Shown here: piece after piece, positions 36,218 to 45,226 of the stretch
Numbering within the stretch: the stretch's first letter is position 1
Layout of the letters: each line of letters starts with the position of its first letter
Source: Acidobacteriota bacterium
GTDB taxonomy: Bacteria > Acidobacteriota > Blastocatellia > UBA7656
Length of the DNA stretch: 48,154 nt
Reading direction: 5' to 3'
NCBI GenBank assembly: GCA_016201275.1
Contig: JACQDB010000075.1
Location: forward strand, 1 to 48,154
The notes under the pieces: model-generated
Databases searched by the model: none
What the model was told of the DNA's origin: nothing
The model's input: only the letters and a program-made list of their open reading frames with translations
Translations under genes and position numbers: made by a program

Positions 36218-38239
36218 TTATCGAGTCGCAAGATTTGGTTTTGCGGTTGACGCCGCCCATGCAGATTCGTTGATTGCCGCGCCCGGATTGTCTATCCATT
36301 GGTCGTGCCACAGGCTCAGATTCAACAGGCTCCACAGGAAAAACGAATAATTGACGTTGCCGGTGCGGTGTTTGTTAATCAAGCGTTTAATGAATTCGTA
36401 ATCGAACAACTCGCGTCGCCGCAGAGACGAATTCAGCAAACTGCTTTCGACATAGCCGCCGAGTTTCGCCATCATCCATTCGTTGATCGGCACGCCAAAG
36501 CCCTGTTTCCGGCGTTGCAACACGCGCTCCGGGATGACGCCGCGCAAGGCTTGTTTCAATATCCATTTGGTTTCGCCGTGGCGATATTTCATGTGGCGCG
36601 GAATCGTCATGGCAAATTCAACCAGATGGTGGTCTAAAAATGGCACACGCGCTTCCAACGAATTTGCCATCGTGAATTTATCCACGCGCATCAACAACAA
36701 TTCGGCCAGACGCAATTTCAACTCTTGATAAATCATCTGCTCAAGTTTGTCGGCTTGCGGTTTTTGAGCAAGCAACCGCTGCACATCGCTTGCAATGATC
36801 TGGTGCGAAGAAAGCTGATGATCGTTGCCGTTGAGTTGTTGCAAAGCGGTTCGCGTAAAGAGTCTTTGCTTGTTGGTTTCATCAAAGATAAATGCGCCGC
36901 TCCAGAATAATTCTTCGCCAGCCGCAAATCTCCTGAACATATCGGGCAACAACTTTTTCGCAGGCGCAGGCAGTAACGATGCGCCGATGACGTAAGCGAA
37001 TCTTCCCGCCGCGCTCATCGCAGTACGCATGGGCTTTGGCAATTTTGCCAGCGGTTGCCACAGCCGGTCGTGCAAGTTCAAGTAGCGCGCATAATCTTGA
37101 TAGCCGCAGAAAAGTTCATCTGCCCCTTCACCGACTTGAATCACCGTGGTGCCGGATTCCCGCGTCAACTTCGATACGTAATGCAGTGGCACGCACACGG
37201 GGTCGGCTATGGGTTCGTCTTGATGAAAAACCATCTGTGGCAGAAACTCAATCAACTCGTTTTGAGTGATCAGAATTTCGTGATGGTCGGTGTGATATTC
37301 TCGCGCTACGAAGCGCGCTTCTTCGATTTCGTTAAACTCCGGCGCATCGGCAAACCCTACCGTGAAAGTGCGAACCGGTTGCGTCATCAATTGCGCCATC
37401 AATGCTACGTTGGCCGTCGAATCAATGCCGCCCGACAGCAAAACACCGAACGGCACATCGCTCATCATACGTTTTTCAATGGAAGCGGTGAGCAGGCGCA
37501 GAACTTCCTGCGCGGTTTCGGCTTCACTCAATTGCTGCGCCGGTTCGTCAACGATGGCGTCCCAATAGCGCGTGATTTTTATGTCCCCGCGTGAATTGCA
37601 AACCAGCAGACAACCGGCAGGCAATTTGTTGATGCCTGCAAACATTGTGCGCGGCGCGGGCGTCGTCAAAAAAGTCAGATAATGATAAAGCGATTCTTCG
37701 TCCAATTCTCGACCGATGGCGGGATGCGCGAGGATGGCTTTGATTTCGGAAGCGAAAATTAATCGCCCGTTTTGAATGGTGTAATAGAGCGGCTTGACGC
37801 CTATGCGGTCACGCACCAGCACCAGACGTTTCTGGTTTTCATCCCACAAAGCGATAGCGAAATCGCCTTCCAGGTCGGCGACGAAATCCAGGCCGCGCTC
37901 TTCGTAAAGATGAATGATGGTTTCGGTGTCGGTGCGCGAGCGATACAAATGCCCCTGATTTATTAAGGTTTTTCGCAGTTTTTCATGATTATAGATTTCG
38001 CCGTTGAAGGTGATCCACACCGTCTCGTCTTCGTTCGGCATAGGATTATGACCGGCAGGCGAGAGGTCAACTATCGCAAGGCGACGATGCCCAAATCCTA
38101 AGCGGCGGTCTTTGGTGACGTAAACGCCTGCGTCATCCGGGCCGCGATGACGGAGTTGATCGCGCATCGAAATGATGAGCGCTTCGTGGACATTCGGCGC
38201 GTTCACGCCGTATTCATAGATGCCTGAAATTCCACACAT
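36218..38239 (-). CDS. asnB: Asparagine synthase (glutamine-hydrolysing)
   Basis: The 673-residue protein starts MCGISGIYEYG, with the nucleophilic Cys2 of the glutaminase domain, followed by RHRGPDDAG and ITFNGEIYNHEKLR. The synthetase domain has the PP-loop LLSGGIDST and EGADELFCGYQDY. Members in surface-polysaccharide clusters often amidate sugar acids such as uronates instead of making free asparagine, which would suit this context. That is inference from position. Confidence 0.93.
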   Translation of the reverse strand: MCGISGIYEYGVNAPNVHEALIISMRDQLRHRGPDDAGVYVTKDRRLGFGHRRLAIVDLSPAGHNPMPNEDETVWITFNGEIYNHEKLRKTLINQGHLYRSRTDTETIIHLYEERGLDFVADLEGDFAIALWDENQKRLVLVRDRIGVKPLYYTIQNGRLIFASEIKAILAHPAIGRELDEESLYHYLTFLTTPAPRTMFAGINKLPAGCLLVCNSRGDIKITRYWDAIVDEPAQQLSEAETAQEVLRLLTASIEKRMMSDVPFGVLLSGGIDSTANVALMAQLMTQPVRTFTVGFADAPEFNEIEEARFVAREYHTDHHEILITQNELIEFLPQMVFHQDEPIADPVCVPLHYVSKLTRESGTTVIQVGEGADELFCGYQDYARYLNLHDRLWQPLAKLPKPMRTAMSAAGRFAYVIGASLLPAPAKKLLPDMFRRFAAGEELFWSGAFIFDETNKQRLFTRTALQQLNGNDHQLSSHQIIASDVQRLLAQKPQADKLEQMIYQELKLRLAELLLMRVDKFTMANSLEARVPFLDHHLVEFAMTIPRHMKYRHGETKWILKQALRGVIPERVLQRRKQGFGVPINEWMMAKLGGYVESSLLNSSLRRRELFDYEFIKRLINKHRTGNVNYSFFLWSLLNLSLWHDQWIDNPGAAINESAWAASTAKPNLATR

Positions 38240-38258
38240 AATTCAATCGGCAGTAGCT

Positions 38259-40502
38259 TCACGTTTTGCGAAAGGCAAACCGGCTGATGATTTCCTGCGC
38301 TCGTTTCCGGTCATCGAAACGAAACGGAATCAGCGCAAAGGCACTCATAAACGGCACGCGTTTTCGCAAGCGATAAATGATACCAGATGAACGCAGCCGC
38401 GTCCTGTACGATGGTGAAACCCAGCGACAACTCTTCAGGATTTCGTAATTCCATTGAGCAAAAGGCGAGTCTTGAGTTGGCTGGTTGGTTTCGTTATTTA
38501 GACTTTGATCAATCTTTGATAGCTTGTAGGGGCGACCCTCTGTGGTCGCCCCTACGTCAAGGGGCGACCCTCTGTGGTCGCCCGTACCTTCATTTGCGAG
38601 GTGCCCTGGATGATTGGAGATGTTGATGACCGGCACAATCATCAGCGCCGCGCTTTCGCCTTTGATGCGGACGACTTGATTTTCCTGCAACTCAACTTGC
38701 AAACCGGCGTCGCAGTTGAAAAAAAATTCAAACAGATGCTCGCCAACGCCTGTGAACATATCTTCAAATAACCAATATCCATAGCGTTTTTCAAAGGTAA
38801 TCTTGCGGCGATGCGTGACCGGTTCGGCGAGTCTTCTGTAGCCGTAATGCTCGGCGTCCAGCACGTCGCGCTGTGCCGTGCTTTCCCACGCATTGATTTT
38901 CGGCAAGACGTTTGTGCCAAGCGCGAAGGGTTGGTCTTGGTTGAGTTCGCTGATTTCCTGACGGTCTATGCGAACCGTGTTGTGATAAGCGGTCGAGCGA
39001 AACAGGTGTCGCCAACGCTTGCTCGCTGTATAAACATAGGTGCCGGGGTCGCGCAAAAAAGTTTGCCCGTAGGCGAAAAGCTCAAACGACAGCGCATCCG
39101 CATGGGCGTGCGAGCCGCGCCCGTTCGCGCCGTGATCGCCGCAATCCATAATCGCGTAGAGCGAAGCTTTTCGTTGAATAAAAATTTGCGCCTCGTTGAA
39201 GGCTTGCGAAGTCGGTGCGTGGTCGGTCACAGGCAACTCTTCAAATTTTTTCACGCCGTCTGCGCCGAACCACCAGAGCGCTTCTGCATCAATATGATTC
39301 GTTGGCTTGAAATTTTCTTCATCGAATAAAACGGCGGCGATGGACAACAGATAAGCATGATCGACTGAACGGCGCTCTGTGAATTTCAACAAGCGCCCGT
39401 CATCGCAATCGCCGAGCAGCGGCGCGGTTTGATCGGGCTTCAAATAAGCGCGGACGAAAGCAAACATCGCTTGAAACTTTCGCCAACTCGCATCGGGCAA
39501 GGCGACATCATTCGCTTTGCCCAGTGTGAAAAATAATAAAAAGATTTCCGTTACGAGACGGTGATAGGCGATAGAGGCTTCAAAGTCCACGCCATCTTCC
39601 AACACCTGCTTGTCGAATTGTTTGAGCAGTTCTTTGGCGCTGAATTTTACCCACGACTTTGATTCCTTGAAGCAGGGAAATGTTGAGCCGATAGCAAACA
39701 GCCCGATCAAATCCGACAGGTAATGATTGCTTGCAACGCGATGCGAAAATTCCAGGTTGGCGCGAATGAAGCGCCCGTGCGATAGCAGCGTTTTCAAACC
39801 TACTGCCATCACCACATCGGTCAGCAAAGGCGAAGCGCGAAATAAATTGAGCGCCGCTACGAGATTCACTGCGCGAATGCCGACTTCCATCGCCACCGTC
39901 CAGTTGATGCCAAAGCGCGGCGGGTTCAGGTCGCACCACGAAGTCAGTTGAGCAATGAATTCCGTCGTGTAACGCTCATCTCCGGTCAACGCATAAGCGC
40001 GGCCTAAAGTGACCAGATGATGCAGGCGATTCAACTCCCAGACGGCGCGCACGTCCGCACGTTTGCCTGGCGCTATGGGCATAAGCGTGTGATGCAGCAG
40101 CGGCCAGCGCGTTCCTGTTTCAATATCGCAGTGCCAGTTAATGACCTCGCCAAAATCGAGAGCGCGATTAAAAATCAAGAGGCGATGTTTGAGGATGTCA
40201 TCGGCTTCGCGTCGCGTTTGTTCGATGGTGTCAGGCAAGTGTTGCGCGATGAAGGCAGCCGTCTTTGCCAAATCACCGAGGCCGAAAGTCAGCGGCGGCA
40301 TTTGACCGGCGCGGATTTGCGAGGCGACTTGCGCGACCGAGGCAGAGTTGAGCGCCAGCGCGAGTTCGTCATCGCTGAGGAAACTTTTGCCTATGTCGTC
40401 AACGGCGCGATGATAAGTTTGCGAAGCTTGGCGACGCAGGCGCAAGAACACCTCCGCGCTCAATTCCTTGAGCGTCATGCCGCGCAGTTTTTGCCAGATC
40501 AT
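38259..40502 (-). CDS. Heparinase II/III family protein with an in-frame repeat insert
   Basis: The 747-residue protein has an N-terminal (alpha/alpha) toroid with LEFSHRVASNHYLSDLIGLF and a C-terminal beta-sheet domain with GRGSHAHADALSFELFAYGQ, FLRDPGTYVYTASKRWRHLF and RSTAYHNTVRIDRQE. This is typical of Hepar_II_III lyase-like proteins in exopolysaccharide clusters. It may trim or degrade the uronic-acid polymer made by the cluster. No signal peptide is seen. The start at 40502 (MIWQKLRG) is 11 bases after the O-antigen ligase stop; a longer frame overlaps that gene. Near the C-terminus a family A palindromic repeat (38525-38588) is translated in frame as GDHRGSPL / GATTEGRPY. Confidence 0.9.
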   Translation of the reverse strand: MIWQKLRGMTLKELSAEVFLRLRRQASQTYHRAVDDIGKSFLSDDELALALNSASVAQVASQIRAGQMPPLTFGLGDLAKTAAFIAQHLPDTIEQTRREADDILKHRLLIFNRALDFGEVINWHCDIETGTRWPLLHHTLMPIAPGKRADVRAVWELNRLHHLVTLGRAYALTGDERYTTEFIAQLTSWCDLNPPRFGINWTVAMEVGIRAVNLVAALNLFRASPLLTDVVMAVGLKTLLSHGRFIRANLEFSHRVASNHYLSDLIGLFAIGSTFPCFKESKSWVKFSAKELLKQFDKQVLEDGVDFEASIAYHRLVTEIFLLFFTLGKANDVALPDASWRKFQAMFAFVRAYLKPDQTAPLLGDCDDGRLLKFTERRSVDHAYLLSIAAVLFDEENFKPTNHIDAEALWWFGADGVKKFEELPVTDHAPTSQAFNEAQIFIQRKASLYAIMDCGDHGANGRGSHAHADALSFELFAYGQTFLRDPGTYVYTASKRWRHLFRSTAYHNTVRIDRQEISELNQDQPFALGTNVLPKINAWESTAQRDVLDAEHYGYRRLAEPVTHRRKITFEKRYGYWLFEDMFTGVGEHLFEFFFNCDAGLQVELQENQVVRIKGESAALMIVPVINISNHPGHLANEGTGDHRGSPLDVGATTEGRPYKLSKIDQSLNNETNQPTQDSPFAQWNYEILKSCRWVSPSYRTRLRSSGIIYRLRKRVPFMSAFALIPFRFDDRKRAQEIISRFAFRKT
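38525..38588. repeat. Two tandem family A palindromes inside the heparinase-like gene
   Basis: GGGGCGACC CTCTGT GGTCGCCCC occurs twice in tandem, separated by TACGTCAA, the second ending CCCGTACC like the copy at 46911. The reading frame passes through without a stop. Elsewhere (1-87, 46911-46945) the family is intergenic. Confidence 0.88.
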
Positions 40503-40513
40503 TCGTAGCGTTT

Positions 40514-42001
40514 TCACTGATGACGTTCGGAAAAAAGATTGGCCAGTAAACCAAGCAGAAAGAAAAAGTACAAATTCAAATCCGCGTAGAAACCGCTTTG
40601 CAGCGTCAAACCGGGAAGCGTATAAGCTGCCAATAAAATCATAAAGCCACTGCTCGCCAGAAATTGTTGGCGGGTGCTGGCACGCCGCAAGGCTCGCCAC
40701 GCCATCAAAAAAAGGTAGAGATTCGCCAATAAATACGGCACAAAACCGGTGAGGCCGAGTTCAGCGGCTATCCATAAAAAATTGGAATGCGGGGTTTCGA
40801 CAGCACGAATATCGCCCACCCAATCTACGTCTTGGTGTTGCCAGTCGGAAAAAATCACATCGAAGGATTCGCTGTAATTGGTCAAGCCCACACCGGCTAC
40901 GGGATTGGTTACGGCGATTCTAGCAGCGGTTTGCCAGGTCGCAATTCTGCCGTAGAGATTACGCGGGCTGGCCAATCGGCTGATGAACGAATACGATCCG
41001 CGCATCTCCATCCACGCCGCCACGCTGAATAACAACAGCAGCGCGATGGCGGCAAGCATAATTAAACGCCGCGCCGGATTCGTTGACGCGGCGGCGCGGT
41101 GGCGAGGCGGTGATGCGGCGGCGCGGAGTTGCGCTGCATCATCACCCTTGAATAATCGTTTCGAGTGGATGACATATTCGCTGGCCAGCCAGCCCAAAAA
41201 CAGCGTGACGCCGACGGTGCGAAATAGCGGCAGCAAGGTCGCGGCGACGCCAGCGGCAAGCGCCGCAAAGTAAATTAGGCGACCGCTCCGGTCGAATTTG
41301 ATTTGCAACAGTCGCGGCATCAAGCGCAAAAACAGCGTCAACAGCAAAGCGATGATGGCGAAAGAAGAATCGGCAGCAAACGCGCCATTGACGCGCAATT
41401 CGCCATCGCGCAAAACCGACGAACCTTTGTAGGCGAACAGATTCGCGCCGGTGAAATATTCGTAGCCGCCGGTGGCGAATAAAAAAAACGCCAGCCCCAT
41501 CACCAACACCATCAAGGTTTTTTCGCGCCCGTGCAGATTGACGTGATGCTTCGCTATGTGAAAAACCACCAGCGGCAACCAAAACGAATCAATGGCGATT
41601 TTGATGGCATACGCGACATTCGTGGCTTGCAGCAAGGCATTCAACAACGCCACTGCCGCAAGCCATAACCACGCGAGTTCAAACTTCGTGATTGAAAACC
41701 TCCGTAGCCCGGCGCTTTGAATTGCGGATGGCGGATTGAAGATGGCGGATGGTTGGTCGGGAACCGTTTGGTGTTGCCAAAACTTGAACAAGAGAAGAAG
41801 CAGCAAAGCGAAGGCAACGGCGCGATCAAAAGTGATGACCGATTTATCGAGCGGAAAGCGAAAATAAAATGACGCGACAGGCGACAGAATGAACCACGCG
41901 AGCAACAGATTTTCAAACGGCAAGGGAAGGCGGCTCAAGGCTTCGTTCAGGCGTTGAGCGATTGAGGCAGCAAAGATGACTTGGTGATGATTGGGTTTCA
42001 T
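40514..42001 (-). CDS. O-antigen ligase/polymerase family membrane protein
   Basis: The 495-residue protein has about eleven membrane helices and the Wzy_C/WaaL region: RIATWQTAARIAVTNPVAGV, GLTNYSESF, and the periplasmic ETPHSNFLWIAAELGLTGFV with the conserved His. It should polymerise or ligate the glycan delivered by the flippase. A cytoplasmic loop near residues 80-100 (QPSAIFNPPSAIQSAG) is encoded by ATCCGCC heptamers (41718-41755). Confidence 0.9.
   Translation of the reverse strand: MKPNHHQVIFAASIAQRLNEALSRLPLPFENLLLAWFILSPVASFYFRFPLDKSVITFDRAVAFALLLLLLFKFWQHQTVPDQPSAIFNPPSAIQSAGLRRFSITKFELAWLWLAAVALLNALLQATNVAYAIKIAIDSFWLPLVVFHIAKHHVNLHGREKTLMVLVMGLAFFLFATGGYEYFTGANLFAYKGSSVLRDGELRVNGAFAADSSFAIIALLLTLFLRLMPRLLQIKFDRSGRLIYFAALAAGVAATLLPLFRTVGVTLFLGWLASEYVIHSKRLFKGDDAAQLRAAASPPRHRAAASTNPARRLIMLAAIALLLLFSVAAWMEMRGSYSFISRLASPRNLYGRIATWQTAARIAVTNPVAGVGLTNYSESFDVIFSDWQHQDVDWVGDIRAVETPHSNFLWIAAELGLTGFVPYLLANLYLFLMAWRALRRASTRQQFLASSGFMILLAAYTLPGLTLQSGFYADLNLYFFFLLGLLANLFSERHQ
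41718..41755 (-). repeat. ATCCGCC heptamers in frame inside the O-antigen ligase gene
   Basis: The coding strand reads ATCCGCC, ATCTTCA, ATCCGCC, ATCCGCA, ATTCAAA, encoding PSAIFNPPSAIQS between two membrane helices. It is the same family as the arrays at 23716, 23999 and 47382. Confidence 0.82.
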
Positions 42002-42051
42002 CGTGATGATAATTCCGCGAAAGTTTTACGGCTTGCCTTTTAACTTCTGCC

Positions 42052-43155
42052 TTATCCCGGACTCGCTGCTTCGATGGCGTCAACGATGCGGCGCGCCGCC
42101 TGACCGTCCCACAAAGCCGGAACGCGCAACGCTTGCGCCGGATGGTCTAAAGCGTTCAGAGCTTCGCGGCGTATGGCTTCGGGGTCGTTGCCGACGATGC
42201 GATTGGTGCCTTCGGAAACCGTGATGGGGCGCTCGGTGTTGGGGCGCAAAGTCAAACACGGAATGCCTAGCGTCGTGGTCTCTTCCTGTATGCCGCCGCT
42301 GTCGGTCAACACCAGGCGGCTGTTGCTGTAGAGTTGCAGAAAATCGAGATAGCCGAGTGGTTCCGTCAAAATCAGATTGGGCAAGCGGGCAAGCTGTTTT
42401 TGTAGGCCGAATTCGTTAATCCGTGCGCGGGTGCGCGGATGAATCGGAAAGAGAATCGGCATTCTCTTCTGCACGGCTTCGAGAGCGTCGAGAATGCCCG
42501 CGAGCGTCGCTTTGTCGTCCACGTTCGACGGGCGATGCAAAGTCATGGCGCAATAATTTTTCGCTTGCAGGTTGAAGCGTTCAAGGACTGGCGACGACTT
42601 GGCGCGTTCCAATTGGCGATAGAGCGTGTCTATCATCACGTTACCGACGAAGCGAATTTTGTGCGGCGGCACGCCTTCGCGCCGCAAATTTTCATCACCG
42701 TCCTTTGATGGTGTGAGCAATAAATCGGCAAGCGCATCAGTCACCAAACGATTAATCTCTTCGGGCATGGCACGGTCGAAACTTCTGAGACCCGCTTCGA
42801 TGTGCGCCACTTTGACTGATAGTTTGGCGGCGACCAGTGTAGCCGCCATGGTCGAATTGACATCGCCGACGACGACCAGCCAATCGGGGCGGTGTTCGAG
42901 GATGACCGGCTCGATGGCCATCATGATGCGCGCCGTCTGTTCGGCGTGCGAGGCCGAGCCGATTTCAAGATTGATGTCGGGGCGGGGAATTTGCAGGTCT
43001 GCAAAAAAAGCCTCGCTCATCGCTTCATCGTAATGTTGCCCGGTGTGCAGCAGCAAGGGTTGTAGGCGGTCGCCTCGGCGCAGCATCTCATCCATCACCG
43101 GAGCAATCTTCATGAAGTTGGGTCGAGCGCCGACTACGTTGATGATTTTCAGCAT
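42052..43155 (-). CDS. wecB: UDP-N-acetylglucosamine 2-epimerase (non-hydrolysing)
   Basis: The 367-residue protein interconverts UDP-GlcNAc and UDP-ManNAc. It shows NVVGARPNFMKIAPVMDEM, LLHTGQHYDEAMSEAFF, VVGDVNSTMAATLVAAKL, VAHIEAGLRSFDRAMPEEIN, HPRTRARI and SGGIQEETTTLGIPCLTLR with the catalytic and substrate residues. The product would feed a ManNAc-containing repeat unit. It follows wzz with 4 bases between stop and start, as part of the polysaccharide operon. Confidence 0.96.
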   Translation of the reverse strand: MLKIINVVGARPNFMKIAPVMDEMLRRGDRLQPLLLHTGQHYDEAMSEAFFADLQIPRPDINLEIGSASHAEQTARIMMAIEPVILEHRPDWLVVVGDVNSTMAATLVAAKLSVKVAHIEAGLRSFDRAMPEEINRLVTDALADLLLTPSKDGDENLRREGVPPHKIRFVGNVMIDTLYRQLERAKSSPVLERFNLQAKNYCAMTLHRPSNVDDKATLAGILDALEAVQKRMPILFPIHPRTRARINEFGLQKQLARLPNLILTEPLGYLDFLQLYSNSRLVLTDSGGIQEETTTLGIPCLTLRPNTERPITVSEGTNRIVGNDPEAIRREALNALDHPAQALRVPALWDGQAARRIVDAIEAASPG

Positions 43156-43159
43156 GAGA

Positions 43160-43903
43160 TTACTCGCTCTTGGCTTGAGGTGATGGCTTGAAATAGGCTA
43201 CCAGAGCCACTATCGTGACACCGGCCAATAACGCGGCGAGGGCGGCGGCGGCGGCGTTGCGCCAACTGGTCGGCGGCGCAATCGAAGTGGCGACCACGGG
43301 TTCTTTGAGCGCTGTCTGGCGCGTCATCGTCGGCGAAGCGTTGTTAAATTTCGTGGTGTCCAGTTCGTCTTCGAGCTTAAAGAGCAATTCACTTGCAGCG
43401 GAACCTTTGGCTTGCAACGCTTTTACCTGCGTGGCCAATTTCTGTTCGCGGGACTGATGCGCCGCGATGGCGGCGGCGAAAAGTTTTTCGTGACGCGAGA
43501 TCACTTCATCGGCGACGGCCTGCGCCAATTTGACGGCTTGGCTTTCGCTGTCCGCCGAGGCGGTGATTTTCAACAGTATCGGGTAACGCGAAACTCTAGG
43601 GCCGACGATGATGGCTTCGGCGTGAATGCTGGTTTTTAACTGTTTGGGTTTGACGCCGATTTTGCTCGCCAGTTCATGCAGAAAGCCAGCGCTGTTGACC
43701 ACTTGTTCGGTGACGTAGGTATCTTCAACGGGGTCTTTCCAAACTCGTCCGACTTCGAGGATGGCGTCGGCGTTGTAGAGCGTCGGTTGTTGTTGCGCCA
43801 GATACATAGCGAGGGCAGCGGCGGCGATGACTAGAATCAACAACAGCCATTTGGCGCGCCACAGTGCCGCAACATATTTATCCAGATTGATTTCATCGTT
43901 CAT
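43160..43903 (-). CDS. Wzz-type chain-length determinant protein
   Basis: The 247-residue protein begins NDEINLDKYVAALWRAKWLL and has membrane helices at about 18-36 and 215-238. Between them is a periplasmic coiled-coil region (AIAAHQSREQKLATQVKALQ), and a Pro-containing stretch (VVATSIAPPTSWRN) precedes the second helix. No tyrosine kinase domain is present. It should set the length of the polysaccharide chain made by the polymerase. ATG 43903 fits the conserved start; the longer frame to 43981 does not. It is the first gene of the cluster. Confidence 0.9.
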   Translation of the reverse strand: MNDEINLDKYVAALWRAKWLLLILVIAAAALAMYLAQQQPTLYNADAILEVGRVWKDPVEDTYVTEQVVNSAGFLHELASKIGVKPKQLKTSIHAEAIIVGPRVSRYPILLKITASADSESQAVKLAQAVADEVISRHEKLFAAAIAAHQSREQKLATQVKALQAKGSAASELLFKLEDELDTTKFNNASPTMTRQTALKEPVVATSIAPPTSWRNAAAAALAALLAGVTIVALVAYFKPSPQAKSE

Positions 43904-43986
43904 GCGTTGGTCTGCAACTTTCGTTTTTATCAAGCCACGAAGTCTAAAGTACGCCATAGATGTTGCACAAGATGAAACCACAGGGC

Positions 43987-44041
43987 AAAAAACAAAGGCA
44001 CCGCGAAAGGTTTTTACCTTTCTTGATGCCTTTGCTTTTTT
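43987..44041 (-). terminator. Intrinsic terminator downstream of the glycine-zipper gene
   Basis: On the minus strand GCAAAGGCATC-GAAAGGT pairs with ACCTTTC-GGTGCCTTTGT around an AAAA loop, with a 2-base internal mismatch. TTTTTTG follows and A-residues precede it. It lies 20 bases after the glycine-zipper stop and separates that gene from wzz. Confidence 0.85.
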
Positions 44042-44059
44042 CAGAATTACTTCTGAGTC

Positions 44060-44404
44060 TCAGTATCTGTTACGATGTTTTAACAGATGATAGGCTGCGC
44101 CGCCACCCCCGCCGAGCAATGCGCCGATGCCCGCACCTTTCTTGCCGCCGAAGAGCGCTCCGAGTCCGGCACCAATTGCCGCCGGTGCGGCAATGGTCAA
44201 GGCCGTGCGCGTCTTGGACCCCATGCCGCTGGAACGATAGGACGGATTCACATAACAGTCGCTCGCCACTCGCGCATACGGTGCGCGATAGCGCCGCGAG
44301 GCATAGGTTCTGCGGTGCCTGTGACAGGCGAAACTTTCAGGCGCGACGGCTAGAAAAATAATCGCCAGGAGCAACGATACAACTGCGATTTTCTTTTTTA
44401 TCAT
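44060..44404 (-). CDS. Exported glycine-zipper protein
   Basis: The 114-residue protein has a signal peptide (MIKKKIAVVSLLLAIIFLAV, cleavage near SFA-CH). A short Arg/Tyr-rich segment (RHRRTYASRRYRAPYARVA) follows, and then a Gly-rich double helix (IGAGLGALFGGKKGAGIGAL, LGGGGGAAY) typical of glycine-zipper membrane-associated proteins. The function is unknown. GGGGGAAAG lies about 7 bases before the ATG at 44404. It has its own terminator, so it is probably monocistronic. Confidence 0.8.
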   Translation of the reverse strand: MIKKKIAVVSLLLAIIFLAVAPESFACHRHRRTYASRRYRAPYARVASDCYVNPSYRSSGMGSKTRTALTIAAPAAIGAGLGALFGGKKGAGIGALLGGGGGAAYHLLKHRNRY

Positions 44405-44989
44405 CTTTGGCTTTCCCCCTTTATGAATGGATTTTTGGTTCGTGAAGAAGTTTGCGGCAATCACTATGCCAACTCTTGAACCTCGCAGAGAATTGAAAAA
44501 AGGCATAAAATGCTGGGGTTTTTGGCCTTTTTTCCTTACCGATAAGAACGAAAAAATGGTGGCGTGTAAAAATTACATTCCATATCGTGCGCGGCTTGAT
44601 GTGGGCGAACCGAAATCGTGCGCGAACCGAAGGCGGTGATATCCAGTTGGAAGACGAACGAGCTTTGAGCGGCAGAGGGCGCGGCTTGAAGCGGCGTTTG
44701 AGGTGCGGTTATGTCGGTCATCGGTTGAGTCGTATAGATAAACGACGGTCACGTTTGTACGCATAGGTTGGCGAGAAGGGCGCGACAGAGGCAGCCGATT
44801 GCCGGTTTCCCTGCGAAAGTTTTCCCCCTTCCGGTGTACCTGCTGATGAAAAAATGGTCAGTAAAAAAAAGTGAAAATCATCAACCGCATAGCAATGCGC
44901 TTCGCAAAAAAACTTGAAAAAATTTTTCTGCTTTGATGCCTTGACCAAATTTTGGCGAGAGATGTAGAGGGCGAAGTTTGCGGTATCGT
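44405..44989. other. Spacer between glycine-zipper and HAD genes
   Basis: This 585-bp stretch has no convincing gene. Both flanking genes are on the minus strand, so it holds the 3' end of the HAD operon and the promoter of the glycine-zipper gene. The minus strand around 44776-44835 (ACACCGGAAGG, GCAGGGAAACCGGCAATCGG) is GC-rich and may fold, but matches no motif I can name. No repeat of the other families is present. Confidence 0.4.
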
Positions 44990-45226
44990 CTATTCGCCGA
45001 GTTTCTGCACCAGCATGATGGCGAACATCGGATGTTTATCGAGGACGCGATATTTTTCTTTGAAGTCATCGGGCGCGTGGTCGCCGCGCAAATCCACCAC
45101 CGCCATTTCGCCATCGGGGATGCGTTCGGGCGAGCCGAAGACGCGATAACGCGAAGCCCGCACGGTTACCAGTTTAACGTCCAGATCGCTGGCACGTTCG
45201 GCCTGCTGCAAAGTTAAAATTTTCAT
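44990..45226 (-). CDS. Small conserved-looking hypothetical protein
   Basis: The 78-residue protein runs MKILTLQQAERASDLDVKLV ... FGSPERIPDGEMAVVDLRGD ... MFAIMLVQKLGE. It is mixed alpha/beta without signal, membrane segment or catalytic motif, and I do not recognise the family. Its ATG overlaps the TGA of the HAD gene (ATGA), and GGAGGCA precedes it inside that gene. Translational coupling is likely, and the two products may work together. Confidence 0.72.
   Translation of the reverse strand: MKILTLQQAERASDLDVKLVTVRASRYRVFGSPERIPDGEMAVVDLRGDHAPDDFKEKYRVLDKHPMFAIMLVQKLGE

Noticed and set aside
44776-44835. Cobalamin-riboswitch-like bases on the minus strand
   Set aside because: A stretch resembling GGGAA.CCGG is present, but the B12 box and other conserved helices are missing and the downstream gene is unrelated.
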